Assembly (NCBI GenBank): GCA_963970005.1
Contig: CAXAMN010002991.1
Coordinates: 154,908-218,907 of the forward strand
DNA length: 64,000 nt
Direction: 5' to 3'
DNA from: Durusdinium trenchii
Lineage: Eukaryota > Sar > Dinophyceae > Suessiales > Symbiodiniaceae
In this document: piece by piece, positions 22,001 through 30,609 of the stretch
Position numbering within the stretch: the first letter of the stretch is position 1
Layout: every line of letters begins with the position of its first letter
Program-made: the position numbers and the translations under genes
Notes under the pieces: model-generated
Databases searched by the model: none
The model's input: only the letters and a program-made list of their open reading frames with translations
What the model was told of the DNA's origin: nothing

Positions 22001-23646
22001 CTAACCTGAGGATATGGGACAGGAGCTCTATCAGGCTTCTACTGCTGACACTGCTTGAAAAGGCGATTCTTCAGCATGAGTAGTGTGCTAATGCATTCCC
22101 ATAAGAACCTGGCTGAAACTGATCGAAATGCTAAATGAAACCCTATAGGGCCTAGATAGCCCTAGAGAGACGTCTCCAAGCTCGCCTCCCAAAGCTCTCG
22201 CCCCCCCCCCACCATTCGCTCTCGGTCTCGTTTCCCGCATCGCGCCTCCGAAGAGCGCGGTGATCACCTGGGAGCGGGATGTGTGTAGACCTGGAATTCA
22301 CCAACTGTGCAGACATTGATGCTTGTTCATCCATGAAACCAGCCAAGTTCGGAAACACTTGTGATACAGTTGGAAGATCTAGGCAGACATGTAGACTATG
22401 TAGACTCTATATAGACTCTATATACAGACCTTCATGAAAGAAGAATACTCAAACTCAGACGTCTAGACCCGATACCCCCAAAACCCGGTACATATACCTC
22501 AGCGGGGCCAAACTGGGAAAACCAACATCAACCCCAGGATCCCCCTTTTCTCCGCCAGGATGTGCCAGGTCTTTCGTCCCTCCAAAAAGCCGGGATCGCC
22601 TCGGTGTCTCGCCCGACAGGACCGGACCCAACGCCCCACCGCCCTCGCTTCACCGCTTCCGCTGCCGGGCCGCCGAGATGATCCATGCGCTGTTGAGCCC
22701 CACGTCGGGTGGCAAGCCCGCGGCCAGGGCGAAGGCCACCTCGATCGACGAGTTATCACGCTGCAGTGGGAATTCGATGTCCCTGCCCATTGGGAGGTGA
22801 AACATTGACTGCCCATGTTCTTTTTGTGCAGGGCAGTGTTTTGGGGGGTTCAAATTGAAATGAATCTGAATTGAGCAGTCTTCGCTTTCACATATTAAAG
22901 ATGACGTCTTTTTGCCAATAGACGACCATGCTCAATTGTTGTTAGACCATGCAACACCTCGAGCTTTAATAGGGATTCACTGGCTCACTGGCTCTTTGGA
23001 CATGCTTCAATGGAAGATGCATGGTACACCGGTGAAACCCTGTCCGACCCAGGTCCAAACCTGGTCAAACTGACCTCCTTGAGTAGTGTTGTATGAGCAA
23101 CTCCAGTATTTCATGAGGTCAAACTGACCTGTATGTAAGGTTGGCAATGATAAACTCCAAAAAGAGGGCGAGTCAGGGGGTGTCTCACTTCGTGTTCCGA
23201 TCTCCTTAGCGTGAACCCCGCTGAGAAAGATGGATGAAGGACCAGATTTGGGTCCATTCATGCGGCTCTTATTGTTGTTACTTGGTGCATTCCATAGTGC
23301 CTAAAAGAGGAGCAGGAACGAAAAGAATCCATCTGGATTTGGACAACAAAGAGATCTTGAACGTTCTGGAACACACAGCTCAGATGTTGAAGCGGGGTTG
23401 GGTTGAGATTGCTTGATCTAAGCCTAGGCGATTTGATCTGAGTTCAGCACTTGAGTCACCGGGAAGCGAACCATGAAGACGAAAGCAATGACCCAAGCCA
23501 CCAACCAGAGGCAGTTTTCCCAGCATCAACTCATTCGCGAGCACCCAGCCACTCCTGAGATGTATGTACTGTGTACCGTCTGCCAATTCTGCCAGGGCAC
23601 CGCCTCCGGCACCAGCGCTAAGGCCACTGTCAAGCCACAAAGGAAC
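968..23646 (-). CDS. SulP/SLC26-family anion (sulfate/bicarbonate-type) transporter, split gene, partial at both ends
   Basis: At least ten exons are listed separately: 23601-23646, 22674-22739, 22246-22267, 21564-21661, 19702-19758, 19268-19363, 17996-18022, 16734-16840, 9029-9109 and 968-1044. Read in order they give the SulP core: [115 protein letters not shown] and [20 protein letters not shown]. SulP proteins are multi-pass membrane exchangers or symporters for sulfate, bicarbonate or other anions; substrate cannot be read here. Phases agree across the junctions where exons are adjacent. Every acceptor is AG|G; seven donors are GC and three GT. Probably missing are an N-terminal exon, short exons between 17996-19268 and between 9109-16734, and the C-terminal membrane segments with the STAS domain (left of the window). 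Similarity was judged from memory of family motifs. Confidence 0.88.
1045..4095. other. intron sequence with simple repeats and a weak coding-like patch
   Basis: This left part of the 8-kb transporter intron holds a polypyrimidine stretch rich in TCCTCC and CTCCTGTCC (about 1681-1990), a (CT)n tract at about 2527-2544, and (AT)n tracts at about 3473-3489 and 3582-3597. On the plus strand between about 2830 and 3240 two overlapping frames look weakly protein-like (for example [19 protein letters not shown]), but with frame changes and no recognised domain; I would treat it as a decayed mobile-element fragment at most. Confidence 0.4.
4096..4729 (-). pseudogene. C-terminal part of a cytosine-C5 methyltransferase-like protein, probably from a retroelement, one frameshift
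   Basis: The minus-strand frame from 4729 to about 4224 encodes a basic linker followed by [18 protein letters not shown], which resembles the C-terminal motif IX region of DNA cytosine-5 methyltransferases (S.rE...LmGFp). A one-base shift in the run of seven C at about 4224-4230 moves to the frame carrying [10 protein letters not shown], the counterpart of motif X (R..LLGNSF), and then a natural stop at 4096-4098. The catalytic Cys motif is not in this piece. Dinoflagellates are known to have retrotransposons that captured cytosine methyltransferases, and the proline/arginine-rich lead-in fits such a fusion; this origin is inference. The shift may be decay or an assembly error in a homopolymer. 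It lies inside the transporter intron, same strand. Confidence 0.5.
4881..5915. repeat. minisatellite, 12/24-bp degenerate unit, about 1 kb
   Basis: About 85 copies of a 12-bp pattern alternating ATGTCAGAAGAT and ATGCCAGAAAGA make up a 24-bp higher-order unit. Copies carry substitutions and small indels, so reading frames change often; several frames on both strands remain open for 60-170 codons, giving artificial proteins such as [13 protein letters not shown] on the plus strand and repetitive Phe/Leu-rich frames on the minus strand. I do not call these genes. The array lies between the methyltransferase fragment and the transposase remnant in the transporter intron. Confidence 0.9.
6090..8540 (-). 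pseudogene. KDZ-like (Kyakuja-Dileera-Zisupton type) DNA transposase remnant
   Basis: Minus-strand coding patches in changing frames follow the order of a transposase of the dinoflagellate KDZ type. From N to C: a block with [18 protein letters not shown] (8049-8429); [20 protein letters not shown] near 7.8-7.9 kb; [19 protein letters not shown] and [20 protein letters not shown] (7.0-7.4 kb); [18 protein letters not shown] near 6.87-6.92 kb, recalling the V.DGN.K...C motif; [32 protein letters not shown]; and [16 protein letters not shown] (6.3-6.4 kb), the family's N...CEQ.FS motif. A Lys-rich tail ending VMKIVLKK stops at 6090. At least four frame changes and internal stops mean it is broken, unless some are short introns. 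Family assignment is from memory of motif style and is moderate. Confidence 0.45.
8717..8751. repeat. (GTT)n microsatellite
   Basis: An uninterrupted run of about eleven GTT/TTG units just upstream (minus-strand sense) of the transposase remnant. Confidence 0.95.
9029..9109 (-). CDS. transporter exon: [15 protein letters not shown] segment
   Basis: Acceptor GAG|G at 9110-9112 and GC donor after GGA at 9029. Encodes [20 protein letters not shown] followed by AAVGLLE, the SulP helix that precedes the conserved ESLMT. GC content is high compared with flanking intron. Upstream join is to the exon ending at 16734 with a consistent split codon (AG+G), although SulP proteins usually have about 20-30 more residues there, so a further exon may be unread in the 7.6-kb intron. 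Confidence 0.82.
10505..10586. repeat. inverted repeat around CCCCCAGGAACCCGAC
   Basis: CTTCCCCCAGGAACCCGACG at about 10505 is mirrored by GTTGGGTTCCTGGGGGAAGA about 55 bp later, with an extra partial copy between. A further single arm (CTTCCCCCCAGGAACCCGAC) is at about 11104. It looks like another small hairpin element family. Confidence 0.6.
12849..12969. mobile_element. family C inverted-repeat element, intact copy
   Basis: Perfect 14-bp terminal inverted repeats, ACACTCCCTGGAAC at 12849 and GTTCCAGGGAGTGT ending 12969, bound a 121-bp element whose interior begins GTCCTCATGGTTACGTGG. Related sequences are at 24463-24563, 26877-26910, 36160-36190, 57828-57940 and 62700-62765. No clear target-site duplication is visible. 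It codes for nothing, so it would be non-autonomous. Confidence 0.75.
13355..13600. repeat. minisatellite built on GTAGAAAAGGTACCG
   Basis: About 14 degenerate copies of a 15-bp unit GGTACCGGTAGAAAA (variants GGTGCCGGTACAAAA, GGTACTGGTAGACAA). The plus-strand frame reads as a Gly/Lys/Thr repeat, but nothing suggests a real gene. An older version of the motif (AGTACCAGTACAAAAGG) appears just upstream at about 13070. Confidence 0.85.
14229..14511 (-). CDS. last two exons of an unidentified protein, with an apparent 38-nt intron
   Basis: Exon 14396-14511 follows an acceptor ACAG|G and encodes [20 protein letters not shown] then [18 protein letters not shown], ending at a canonical GTGAGT donor. 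The next coding block 14229-14357 is in phase after only 38 nt and encodes [20 protein letters not shown] then [20 protein letters not shown] with a natural stop at 14229-14231. Charge pattern and absence of stops indicate real coding sequence. I recognise no domain. It sits inside the transporter intron on the same strand and may be the C-terminus of the decayed block at 15.3-16.2 kb. A small deletion giving a pseudo-intron is an alternative. Confidence 0.45.
15280..16170 (-). pseudogene. decayed coding block of unknown family
   Basis: Several minus-strand stretches have protein-like composition but are split by stops and frame changes: [20 protein letters not shown] and [20 protein letters not shown] (15.95-16.16 kb); [20 protein letters not shown] then [20 protein letters not shown] and [20 protein letters not shown] (15.5-15.8 kb), interrupted by single stops; and [20 protein letters not shown] (15.3-15.4 kb). 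The proteins are helical and Ala-rich with no motif I can name. It could be an old mobile-element protein or a pseudogene nested in the transporter intron. Confidence 0.4.
16317..16414. mobile_element. family B inverted-repeat element
   Basis: A near-perfect hairpin: TATCCCAGGCGCTCCATG...ATATATGCCTACATTG is followed, after a G-rich loop GGGGTGGTTTGGGGGGG, by CAATGTAGGCATATAT...CATGGAGTGTATGGGTATA. A close copy is at 35828-35914, and half copies are at 21830, 28500, 30820, 31070, 56160, 57430, 58248 and 63590. Confidence 0.75.
16734..16840 (-). CDS. transporter exon: LPKL...[11 protein letters not shown] segment
   Basis: Acceptor CAG|G at 16841-16843 and GC donor after GTGAG. Encodes [20 protein letters not shown] then [15 protein letters not shown]. 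The order PKL, [11 protein letters not shown], fEW is diagnostic of SulP proteins, and the segment would form one transmembrane helix. It joins in phase to the 27-nt exon at 17996-18022. Confidence 0.87.
17843..17945. mobile_element. family E inverted-repeat element
   Basis: CTAAGGCTCCAACCACCTCCTCAGGTGG...GGCACCCACC...ACCGAACCTGAGGATGTTGGCCAGGAGCCCT. Relatives are at 19436-19528, 21930-22035 and 40050-40140 (shared core: CCTGAGGATATGGGACAGGAGC and its reverse, around GACCCCCCCTGGCACCCACC). The element lies 50 bp from the transporter exon at 17996. Confidence 0.55.
17996..18022 (-). CDS. transporter micro-exon EAIFAAIIT
   Basis: Acceptor CCAG|G and GC donor after ACT. Nine codons, phase 0 at both ends; EAIFAAIIT followed by VLSFCV reproduces the membrane helix that precedes LPKL in SulP proteins. 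The assignment is weaker than for the larger exons because it is so short. Confidence 0.5.
18955..18982. other. perfect 12-bp hairpin with 4-nt loop
   Basis: CTTGCGCTCCGC, loop TCGT, then GCGGAGCGCAAG. It lies in a GC-rich stretch (18840-18995) of otherwise AT-richer intron that is open in several frames; whether this stretch is an unread transporter exon is unclear. Confidence 0.6.
19268..19363 (-). CDS. transporter exon: [22 protein letters not shown] segment
   Basis: Acceptor CCAG|G, GT donor after CGGCAG, 96 nt, phase 0 at both ends. Encodes [20 protein letters not shown] then [12 protein letters not shown], among the most conserved SulP signatures ([18 protein letters not shown]). It directly continues the exon 19702-19758 across a 338-bp intron that contains a family E element. 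Confidence 0.92.
19436..19528. mobile_element. family E inverted-repeat element
   Basis: GGGCTCCTGGCCCACATCCC...CAGGGGAGGTCTGTGCCCACC...GAACCTGAGGATATCGGACAGGAGCCCTA. It occupies much of the 338-bp intron between two transporter exons. Confidence 0.6.
19702..19758 (-). CDS. transporter exon: [19 protein letters not shown]
   Basis: Acceptor GAG|G, GT donor after ACTTTG, 57 nt, phase 0 at both ends. The 19 residues form one helix typical of the SulP fold between the GATG region and LIP.PVM. Confidence 0.87.
20251..20329. mobile_element. family A element with 3-bp target duplication CTG
   Basis: Begins CCCTAGGGATCCACATACCT and ends GACTGGAACCCTAGGG. Flanked by CTG at 20248-20250 and at 20330-20332. 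It is a short, 79-bp version lacking the second internal arm. Confidence 0.8.
21163..21268. mobile_element. family A-like inverted-repeat element, diverged ends
   Basis: Arms CCTCCAGTTGTACCTTCG and CCTTCTGAGGAGGTACGACTGGAGG flank a centre with GGGTGGGTGCCATGTTCGGGTCCAGTC. A sister copy with the same CGACTGGAGGTGTAGGG end is at about 27329-27440. Confidence 0.6.
21564..21661 (-). CDS. transporter exon: [20 protein letters not shown] segment
   Basis: Acceptor CTCAACAG|G; the first two bases complete the Gly codon begun by the micro-exon at 22246-22267. Encodes [20 protein letters not shown] then [12 protein letters not shown]. The GC donor after TATGCG gives LLFYA|VIVMG, which reads naturally; a GT donor nine bases later (after TGG) is possible and would add AAW. 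This is the conserved substrate-site loop (G.PAMI.GATG) of SulP proteins. Confidence 0.9.
21930..22035. mobile_element. family E inverted-repeat element
   Basis: CCGTATCCTCAGGTTCGGTGGGCACAGACCCCCC...GCCCACCTAACCTGAGGATATGGGACAGGAGC forms a long hairpin inside a transporter intron. Confidence 0.65.
22246..22267 (-). CDS. transporter micro-exon VITALFG
   Basis: Only 22 nt: acceptor CCCAG|G, codons for VITALFG plus one G, GC donor after GGAG. It supplies exactly the residues and the phase missing between NSAWIIS (22674-22739) and GRPAMICG (21564-21661), which is strong support despite its size. Confidence 0.8.
22674..22739 (-). CDS. transporter exon: [22 protein letters not shown]
   Basis: Acceptor GAG|G, GC donor after ATCTCG, 66 nt, phase 0 at both ends. 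The segment (AFA..AGLPP.VGL.SAw) is a hallmark of the SulP N-terminal half. It joins VALALVPEA of the 23601-23646 exon to give [15 protein letters not shown]. Confidence 0.9.
22740..23600. other. transporter intron
   Basis: An 861-bp intron with no other coding patch. A short hairpin-like repeat, GGTCAAACTGACCT, occurs twice at about 23061 and 23117. Otherwise I see nothing. Confidence 0.5.
23601..23646 (-). CDS. transporter exon: [15 protein letters not shown], first exon recognised
   Basis: Acceptor CTCAG|G, GT donor after GAGGCG, 46 nt. [15 protein letters not shown] matches the first core SulP helix ([13 protein letters not shown]). The exon starts with the last base of a split codon, so at least one exon lies further right, but I could not find it; the N-terminal cytoplasmic part is poorly conserved in this family. 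Confidence 0.85.
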
Positions 23647-24462
23647 CTGAGGTTCCGAGGGAAGCCATGGGGTGGTGGGAAACCATGTCCAGTTGGTGGT
23701 TTTGGGTGGTGAATGTCAGGCCATACCTGGATCTTCCAACTCCGTAAAATGTATGCTGAACTTGGCTGCTTTTTGTAGTTATAAACGGTTCAAGAGGCAT
23801 CCTTTCTTGCAGAAGTTGGAAGATCTAGTACTAGGTATTTCCTGAAGCCTCAACGGGGGGACGGCGAATCTTCTCGCTGCGGCAGGGGCAGATTGCAAGA
23901 CCCGGTGTGGGGGATTTGGGTGTGGAGACCTGCCAGTTCGACCCTCTGGAAGAAGGACCGTTATTGATTGGAAACATGAGGTTTAAAGACATGTTTTGTA
24001 TATATATATATGTATGTGTTTCTTTTTTTTGGCGAGATGTTTTGCTGGGGTGTGTTACAGGTGGACAAGTTTGTGAAATGATTTGTTGAACTGTTTTGTT
24101 GTATTGTTGTGAGGCTGTGAATTAATTGTGTGATGAATTTGTTGAACATTATGCTGTACTTTTGATGTAGTGATATGACGATAAAAGAGGTAGACTGGTT
24201 CCAGGTCTCCCCTATTTAAGTACACAACATTACACAACCATTTGTTAGCACCAGGGTGTCCTGCCAACGCCAGTTTCGTCTCTTGCCCATGCCAGTCTGG
24301 ACTCTTATAGCCAAGAATCAGCGGTCGAAAAACGGCCAAACCCCCCAGCAGTTGGTGGGGGGAATTGGGTGGAATCATTAGGATGACCAGCTGGCAACCA
24401 GCAATTCAAGGCGTGCTTGAAGTTCTTCATTTCGAATGTGTTTGGCATGTTAATGAAACAAC

Positions 24463-24563
24463 ACACTCCCTAAAACAATCAAGATGGCATGGCCCCTTGG
24501 AAGACAACTGTCCGAATACCAAACAGGTGGTTATTCCACTTCCTTGATTAATTCAGGGAGTGT
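24463..24563. mobile_element. family C element
   Basis: ACACTCCCTAAAACAATCAAG at the left and TTGATTAATTCAGGGAGTGT at the right are inverted; the interior shares AAACAGGTGGTTATTCCACTTCC with the copy at 12849-12969. Confidence 0.65.
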
Positions 24564-25631
24564 ATATATACCTTCTCCACTGATGAAGCGTGGGTCGATT
24601 GTGTCGCATCAGTTGTCTGACTGGGAGGCATTCCGTCCATCGTCATGCCCCAGTCTTGGATTTACTGATTCGGAAACCGGACAAGTATATACAAATATAT
24701 TCACCAGAAAAGGGTTGTGATAATATATTTTGCTCTTCCCACATGTGGATTTTGGGCTCCGGCCCATCGTGCATGGCATGAGTCCCTGTTGACCATTTTT
24801 CTCTACCAAGTGGCCTCTTCCACTTTCCTTTTCTTTGGGGGGGGACGGAGAGCAAGTGTTTTCATCTCGCCCTCGGAACAAGCCCCTCTAGCCCCTCGTG
24901 CCCTCCTTAGCCAAACACTTCATGTGCGTGGCATAAGTCCCGACATAGTGTTGGTTGCAGGAATCAATGTATATTGGTATATATATATATATGTACTGTA
25001 TATCTATTGTTCCATACGACATGCAGTGTCTGGGTTACAAAAGACTCCATAAACTTGTGAGAATCGCAGCTCTCTCTCTCTCTCTCTTCTCTCTCCCCCT
25101 GTCTCTCACTATATATCTAGGATTATCTATATAGGCAATCTAATCTATCTATATCTGTCTCTCTAACTGCTGACATGCAATTCCCAGGGCCGTAAATCAT
25201 ATCGGAGAAGTTAATTATTTTATATTTATATCCCTGTACTTCCTTCGATTCACAGTTGAAAGCCACACCATGGTCCTGCTACACAGGTTTCGCAGGGCAC
25301 CACCTTGCTCTTCTCCCCATTGCATCCCCTGGCTCCTCCAAGAATGATGTAGGTCACAATTGAACTAATACCGGTCCAACTTTTGCCAGCTAAATCGTCC
25401 CACCTGCCTTCAGCTACTCAAAAGAGTCCGACTCAAACGCCCCGCGATTGGATCAAGTGGCTCTAGCCGGAAGTCCTTCATGGGTATACACCAGGACGAC
25501 CACTTCCCCTTCCAGTTGGCCATGTCATCGCTCGACTCTGACATGTCGACTCTGACTCGTCCAGAGTCTTTTGAGCCAAAAGCTGCTGGCGCCATAAAGA
25601 AACAACAAACCTTCATGTGTGTGTGTGCCTG

Positions 25632-25735
25632 GAGTCTTAAAATACCTCGGAAAATGGGTACAAGATGGTACAAGTACATGTTATTAGTTCGGGTCATGTC
25701 CCATTTTTAGGAGTACTTTCGGGGTCCAGGTGTTT
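25632..25735. mobile_element. family D repeat
   Basis: AAAATACCTCGGAAAATGGGTACAAG is answered by GTCATGTCCCATTTTTAGGAGTACTTT. Similar hairpins are at about 28915-29040, 56680-56770, 59085-59200 and (partly) 59760-59835. Confidence 0.55.
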
Positions 25736-26107
25736 TTTGTCATCACCTTCTAAGACAAGCAACCCAGTCATGTCCAGTCCATACTGGTGGGAACATTGCT
25801 GTGGACTTCATTCTCGCTTCGTCATGGCCTTCATCTGAAGCTTGGTGACACTGCAGGCTTGCTGCAACGGTCAAATGCAGCAAATGCCTAGCAGATTTGA
25901 CATGTCCGGGCAAAAAAAAAAGGCAGAGGTGTGGTTCTCGCGGAACTCTTAAAACGTAAACCATGCTAAGATCATAGGAGAAGATCCTGTGGACTTGGTT
26001 GGCAGTAGTAGAGGTTTAGAGTATACCCTCTAAAGGTGTCGCATCTGAGTCCCATCCGTGTCCCATCCTCTGGACACAAGGTGAGGTGTCGAATCTCGCC
26101 AGTGATG

Positions 26108-26373
26108 CTACAGCGCCTTTTCTTCCAGACGAGCATGGTTAATCTGTGACTCCACATGCCATTGAGCATCGGAGACACCCGGACACGCCGATGTCCGCCC
26201 ACGAATCTGGATGAATTTCGGTTCCTCAAGAACCGCCCACGTTCTTCTGGCACCTTCTGGGAAGAGCTTCCATTGGGACCCGCATCCTTCGTCCGCGACC
26301 CAAAAACTCCCCCCTGAGAGTCCAGGAAAATGGCAAACATGATCTCCCACGACTTCCAGGTGGGGTAATTCAT
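26108..26373 (-). CDS. possible exon of an unidentified protein
   Basis: Two overlapping minus-strand frames are open. The better one encodes SFWVADEGCGSQWKLFPEGA then RRTWAVLEEPKFIQIRGRTS, with reasonable charge distribution and a stop at 26108-26110; an AG|G acceptor (CTCTCAG|G) is present at about 26316. No domain is recognised. It might instead be chance coding potential. Confidence 0.25.
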
Positions 26374-27328
26374 GAGTCAAAAACAACAGTTCTTTCTGAA
26401 CCCCCAAACCACCCCAGTGTGGGTGACTATGGCAGTCCCATGGAGTGTCTGCATGGGATTCATCTTTTCCACAAAACACAACAAAACAGAACAAATAGCT
26501 TGCAAAGATGTTCCCCCTGATCAGAATTCAGCTCAGGCCAGTTCCAAACCAAAACTATATAGTTTTGTGGTAGTAGGCCATTTAGTTTGCAACAACACAT
26601 CGATGAAGGTTCAGCTGTTGGCATGATTTGACCAAATCCAGTGAGATCCCAAAAGTGGATCCAAATCCATGAATCTTGGATTTGGTGAATCCATGATAGT
26701 CCATGAAATCCAGGTGGGGTTCACCTTTCATCTCTATACTCATCGTTTGCTCATGGACGCACTGCCTTCCCAGAAGTGCCGGCCGAGTCAATATGTTGTT
26801 TCCCAGTCGAGTGGACGCACCAATCGTTCCGAACGACCCCAAAAAAACACAGGGACGATGCAGTTGGTGAATGTACACTCCCCGAAACGTCCTCATGGTT
26901 ACGTGGAAGACCGTGGCCCCAAAAAGACGTTCCTCTACAAAGGGGGGTCCTGGTTGGATTCCATGTTTGGAAAAAGAGTAGGCATGTTTGCCTGTTTAAA
27001 ATGACCCCTGAGCCTGTGATGCTCCGAGAAGCCAACCCAAGCGACGCTGGAGACCCCCATCCGCGGTCAGGGGTCTGGTGTCTGTTTTGGACCGGCTGTG
27101 GGGGCTGTTTTCACACAGGGAGAGCGTGGGAGAGAAGACCTCCGTGGCAAATCCGTCTTCATCACTCCAGAAAAACGCGGCTCATCTTAAAACGCTTCCC
27201 CCCAAACCCTTGGGATTCACACCACAAAACCGGAACCCGGAACCTTCAAAGCCCCCTGCCGACCCCGGAGAGTTGGGAGGAGGATTCGTGTGGTTCGAGT
27301 GCTGAACTGGACACCTGGCAGTCTCTGT

Positions 27329-27440
27329 CCCTCAAGGCTCCAGTCGTATCGTTTCGTGGGGGGACTGGGGGTAGGTAGGTGCCAGTTGTCGGGTCCAGTC
27401 ATACCGAACCGTTTAGGAGGCACGACTGGAGGTGTAGGGT
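27329..27440. mobile_element. family A-like inverted-repeat element
   Basis: GGCTCCAGTCGTATCGTTTCG and GAGGCACGACTGGAGGTGTAGGG are inverted around GTGCCAGTTGTCGGGTCCAGTC. It closely matches the element at 21163-21268. Confidence 0.55.
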
Positions 27441-28914
27441 GTCTATAACCTTTCCTGATTTGTAATACCTGGCATTCCTTGGGATGATACTAGGCCGTTT
27501 TGTGGAAAAAGAGAGGATATACCGATATACCGTATATGTACAGGTCCTCTGATGTACCCGATATGCCGCAAGTTGAGCGTAACAAGCAGGTCTTCAGGAA
27601 CTCCCAAGGCGGATCCAACGGAGAGTCCGCCATGTCCGCACTCGAAGGTTTTGTTTTCTTCCAGCAGGACTGCTTAAGGAGCTGGTTACAAAAAAAAACT
27701 CATATTCCATCATATTCCCCATGCCAGCGCAAAACCACTCAGTTCGCTATTTTAAACAATCACCTGATACGCAAATCACCTGGAGGATCGGGTACTTGGT
27801 GGTTTCTGAAGAACACAGCATCTTACAGCTTTCAGCTTTGCCCATAGATCCCCCCCACAGATCCCTGGGGAACTAGGCAGCATGGCACCATATGGCACCC
27901 CAGAACTCACACTGGTTGATCTCCTCGGTAAGTCGCCCGTTTGGGATCCAGTCGTACCGAACCTGAGGTTCGGTCCGACCGGATCCCGAAGCGGGGTGCC
28001 CGAACGTCACAGCCATTTCGGTTCACATGCACCAGAGGCGTCGTCAACTCTTCTGAGAACGCTGAAAACGTGGGTGAAACCCGCCTTCGACGCGGAAACG
28101 GTCGCTGAAACGGTCGCTGACCGTTGAAACGGACAGGAGCCAACCCTTTGGCCGGTGGGACGGACAGATCGATGAATGTCTTTTGAGCGCCAGTCCTCCA
28201 AACCCAAATCCAGCACCCTGTCGAGAGTCCTGATCCGAACAATTCCAAAAAAAGGCAAATGATTTCAGTGATCCGAGTCTGGAATTGGGCATTTCCCTTA
28301 CTTGGGAGGTGCTGAAACATCGTCGAGGCCGGAACTTTGGGGGTTGAGAGACCTGGTCCTCCCAAGTCTGCGACGGCGACATCCAATGGGCCAGGATCGC
28401 TGGGGGTTCGAAAACATCCATGTCTGGACTAGTTCCATACATTTAACCGAGGAAAGGGACCCGAATGTATGGATGGTCTGGGTATGGGATGGTATGGGAC
28501 TACATGCCTACATTGAACCCCTTTTCAACCACCCCCTATTGCTGGACGATCAGGAGTCAACTGTGGGTTATCCAATGGTTCAGCACTTCACGAACCCCCT
28601 TGCTCTTGAGTGATCAGCAGCCTGGTCGGGTTGATGAGCTCTGCAGATGACATGGCCTCCAACCTAAAAGCAATGGCCTCCAACCTAAAAGCGATGGCCT
28701 CCAACATCTTGTTGACAAGATCACGTGAATCAAGAATATCCTTTAGGTTCTGAATTCTTGTGTCATTGGCCCACATGCTTTTAGAGCTCTGGTCGGGTTG
28801 ACCCCTGTCAAGATGTGACCCATCTTGGGACACGCAAGACTTTGCCCGCAACACCAGCGCGAGGTAGGAGCATGGCCCCGGTAGATGAAAAACAACAGGA
28901 AACATGTAGTAAGT

Positions 28915-29040
28915 CATGGAGTCTGAGTTCGTACCTCCATGTACCTCCGAAAACGAAGATGATGGTACAAGTACCTTTTCTTATGGGGTCGTGTCCCATT
29001 TTTAGGAGTACTTTGACAATTTGAGGGTTCAGGTAGTATG
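28915..29040. mobile_element. family D repeat
   Basis: GTACCTCCGAAAACGAAGATGATGGTACAAG...GGGGTCGTGTCCCATTTTTAGGAGTACTTT...GGGTTCAGGTA, similar to the copy at 25632-25735. Confidence 0.55.
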
Positions 29041-30508
29041 AATAAGAGAAAAACATGTTTGGTTGCAGTCCTCTTATCATTCATGTGAAATTTCATATGT
29101 TCAGCATCCATAATAGTACACTTGTAGCGAGCTTTCTTGTGCTTATCATTTCCCCATCAGCCTGGCAATAGCACACAACTTGCTCCCAAGCTTGGATTGC
29201 GTCGTGGAACAAGCAACACCTGCATGGATCTGCATTTCTTCCGGCTGGTTTTCTGGATGACATCGGCAAATGTTGCACAGTCGGAAGATCATCCGGTCTG
29301 TTCCCCCCTTTTCCCCCAGTTGGCTTCAGGAAGAAACCATCCACCCTTTCCCCCGAAACCCAGCTAGCTCCACCCGGAATGGCACCTTGAGACCCAAAAC
29401 GTGTCACCCAGTGGATCCCCTAAAAAGTGAAACACTATAACGACAGGGATTTTGTCAATGTGTTTCACTATGTTTCACTCAGTTCACCCTGCCAGCTCCT
29501 TTGGAATGTTCATGAATGTTCCACAAGCTTTTTTGGGGGGGGTTCAGTGAAAAAGACCGATGGAACCGTTTCGTTGAAACAGAATGTATAGTGAGATCCG
29601 TTTGGGATGTGAAACAATGTATGTTTTCCATGGAAGTCCAAGAGGTGGATGGACCTGGTGTTGTAGTGTAAAATCATTAGTAAAACAATGGTTGTTTGGT
29701 AAAAACCCTTAGTAAATCTACGTAATATATAACTCATTCACCAACGCCTAACAACCTTCTAGAAGAGACCAGTTGGAGGATGCTGGTTGTTATAAGCTGT
29801 GGATGAAATTGTCGTTTTCCCTCAACAGCGGGCGGAGCAAGCCTGTATTATGAAAGCTAGCGCAATCTTCACATGCCACGCTTTCCCAGAGTCAAGCATT
29901 GGCGTTGCTCGGCTCATTGCTCGGCTCATTACTCGGCTCATCAACAACCTCGGCTGAGAAGACCTGGACCCTCCATAGGGGACATGACCTACAAAAACAT
30001 GCAAAAACAGGTGCTTGTACTTTGAAACTCCAGGGATGAACGACTTGGCTGAAGAGGCTTAAAGTCTGTGGTTTTGGGGGTTCCAGAATTCTTTCCTGGT
30101 GATCTCCGTTCTCGACATGCGGAGAACACTTCACCAACCCAAAATCTCCCAATCTACGTGCACCCGACTTCAAGTACCTTCGAAAATGAGACATAACTGG
30201 TTTACACATACAAAAGCCGCGGGCCGCTATACTAGTTTTATCTTGTTATAGGGGTGTCGACTCCAGGTACAGATTTGGGAGGTACAACGCATGCTGAATC
30301 GACTGACAGCTGTCAAACCCAAGGCCTGGTCCAGCTGTCAAACCCTCGGTGGTCTGATCCACCCCCAAACTGGTGGAAGACTGTGATGTGACCCGGCGAC
30401 ACTTAACTCGCACTGGTGGAACCCGCCGACACGGTCGTTGCCGTCCAACCATGGTTGTTTCGTGGGCAACAAACATGAAGTGTTAGAACCCTCAACCTGT
30501 GGTTGAAT

Positions 30509-30609
30509 CCCTAGGGATCCAAGTACCTTCTCAGAAGGTACTTGGACCCTCCAAACCTACATAACAGTGCCTCCAATCACCTTCTGAGAAGGTACTTGGA
30601 TCCCTAGGG
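30509..30609. mobile_element. family A element, perfect long hairpin, target duplication AAT
   Basis: A 101-bp element: CCCTAGGGATCCAAGTACCT...AGGTACTTGGATCCCTAGGG. Each arm itself contains the palindrome CCTTCTCAGAAGG or CCTTCTGAGAAGG, and the centre reads CTACATAACAGTGCCTCCAATC. AAT flanks it on both sides (30506-30508, 30610-30612). Nearly identical to 58401-58501. Confidence 0.88.

Larger units (their letters stand above)
23647..26107. other. no supported exon; repeats only
   Basis: Probably upstream intron or 5' region of the transporter. It contains a family C element (24463-24563), a family D element (25632-25735), AT-rich tracts at 24000-24012 and 24978-25000, a CT tract at 25072-25105, and a possible coding patch on the minus strand near 25,440-25,600 that is too weak to call. 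Confidence 0.4.

Noticed and set aside
26776..27378. 200-codon plus-strand open frame
   Set aside because: Composition is Pro/Trp/Arg-rich and low in conserved-like segments, and it overlaps a family C-like repeat and a family A-like element; no splice or domain support.
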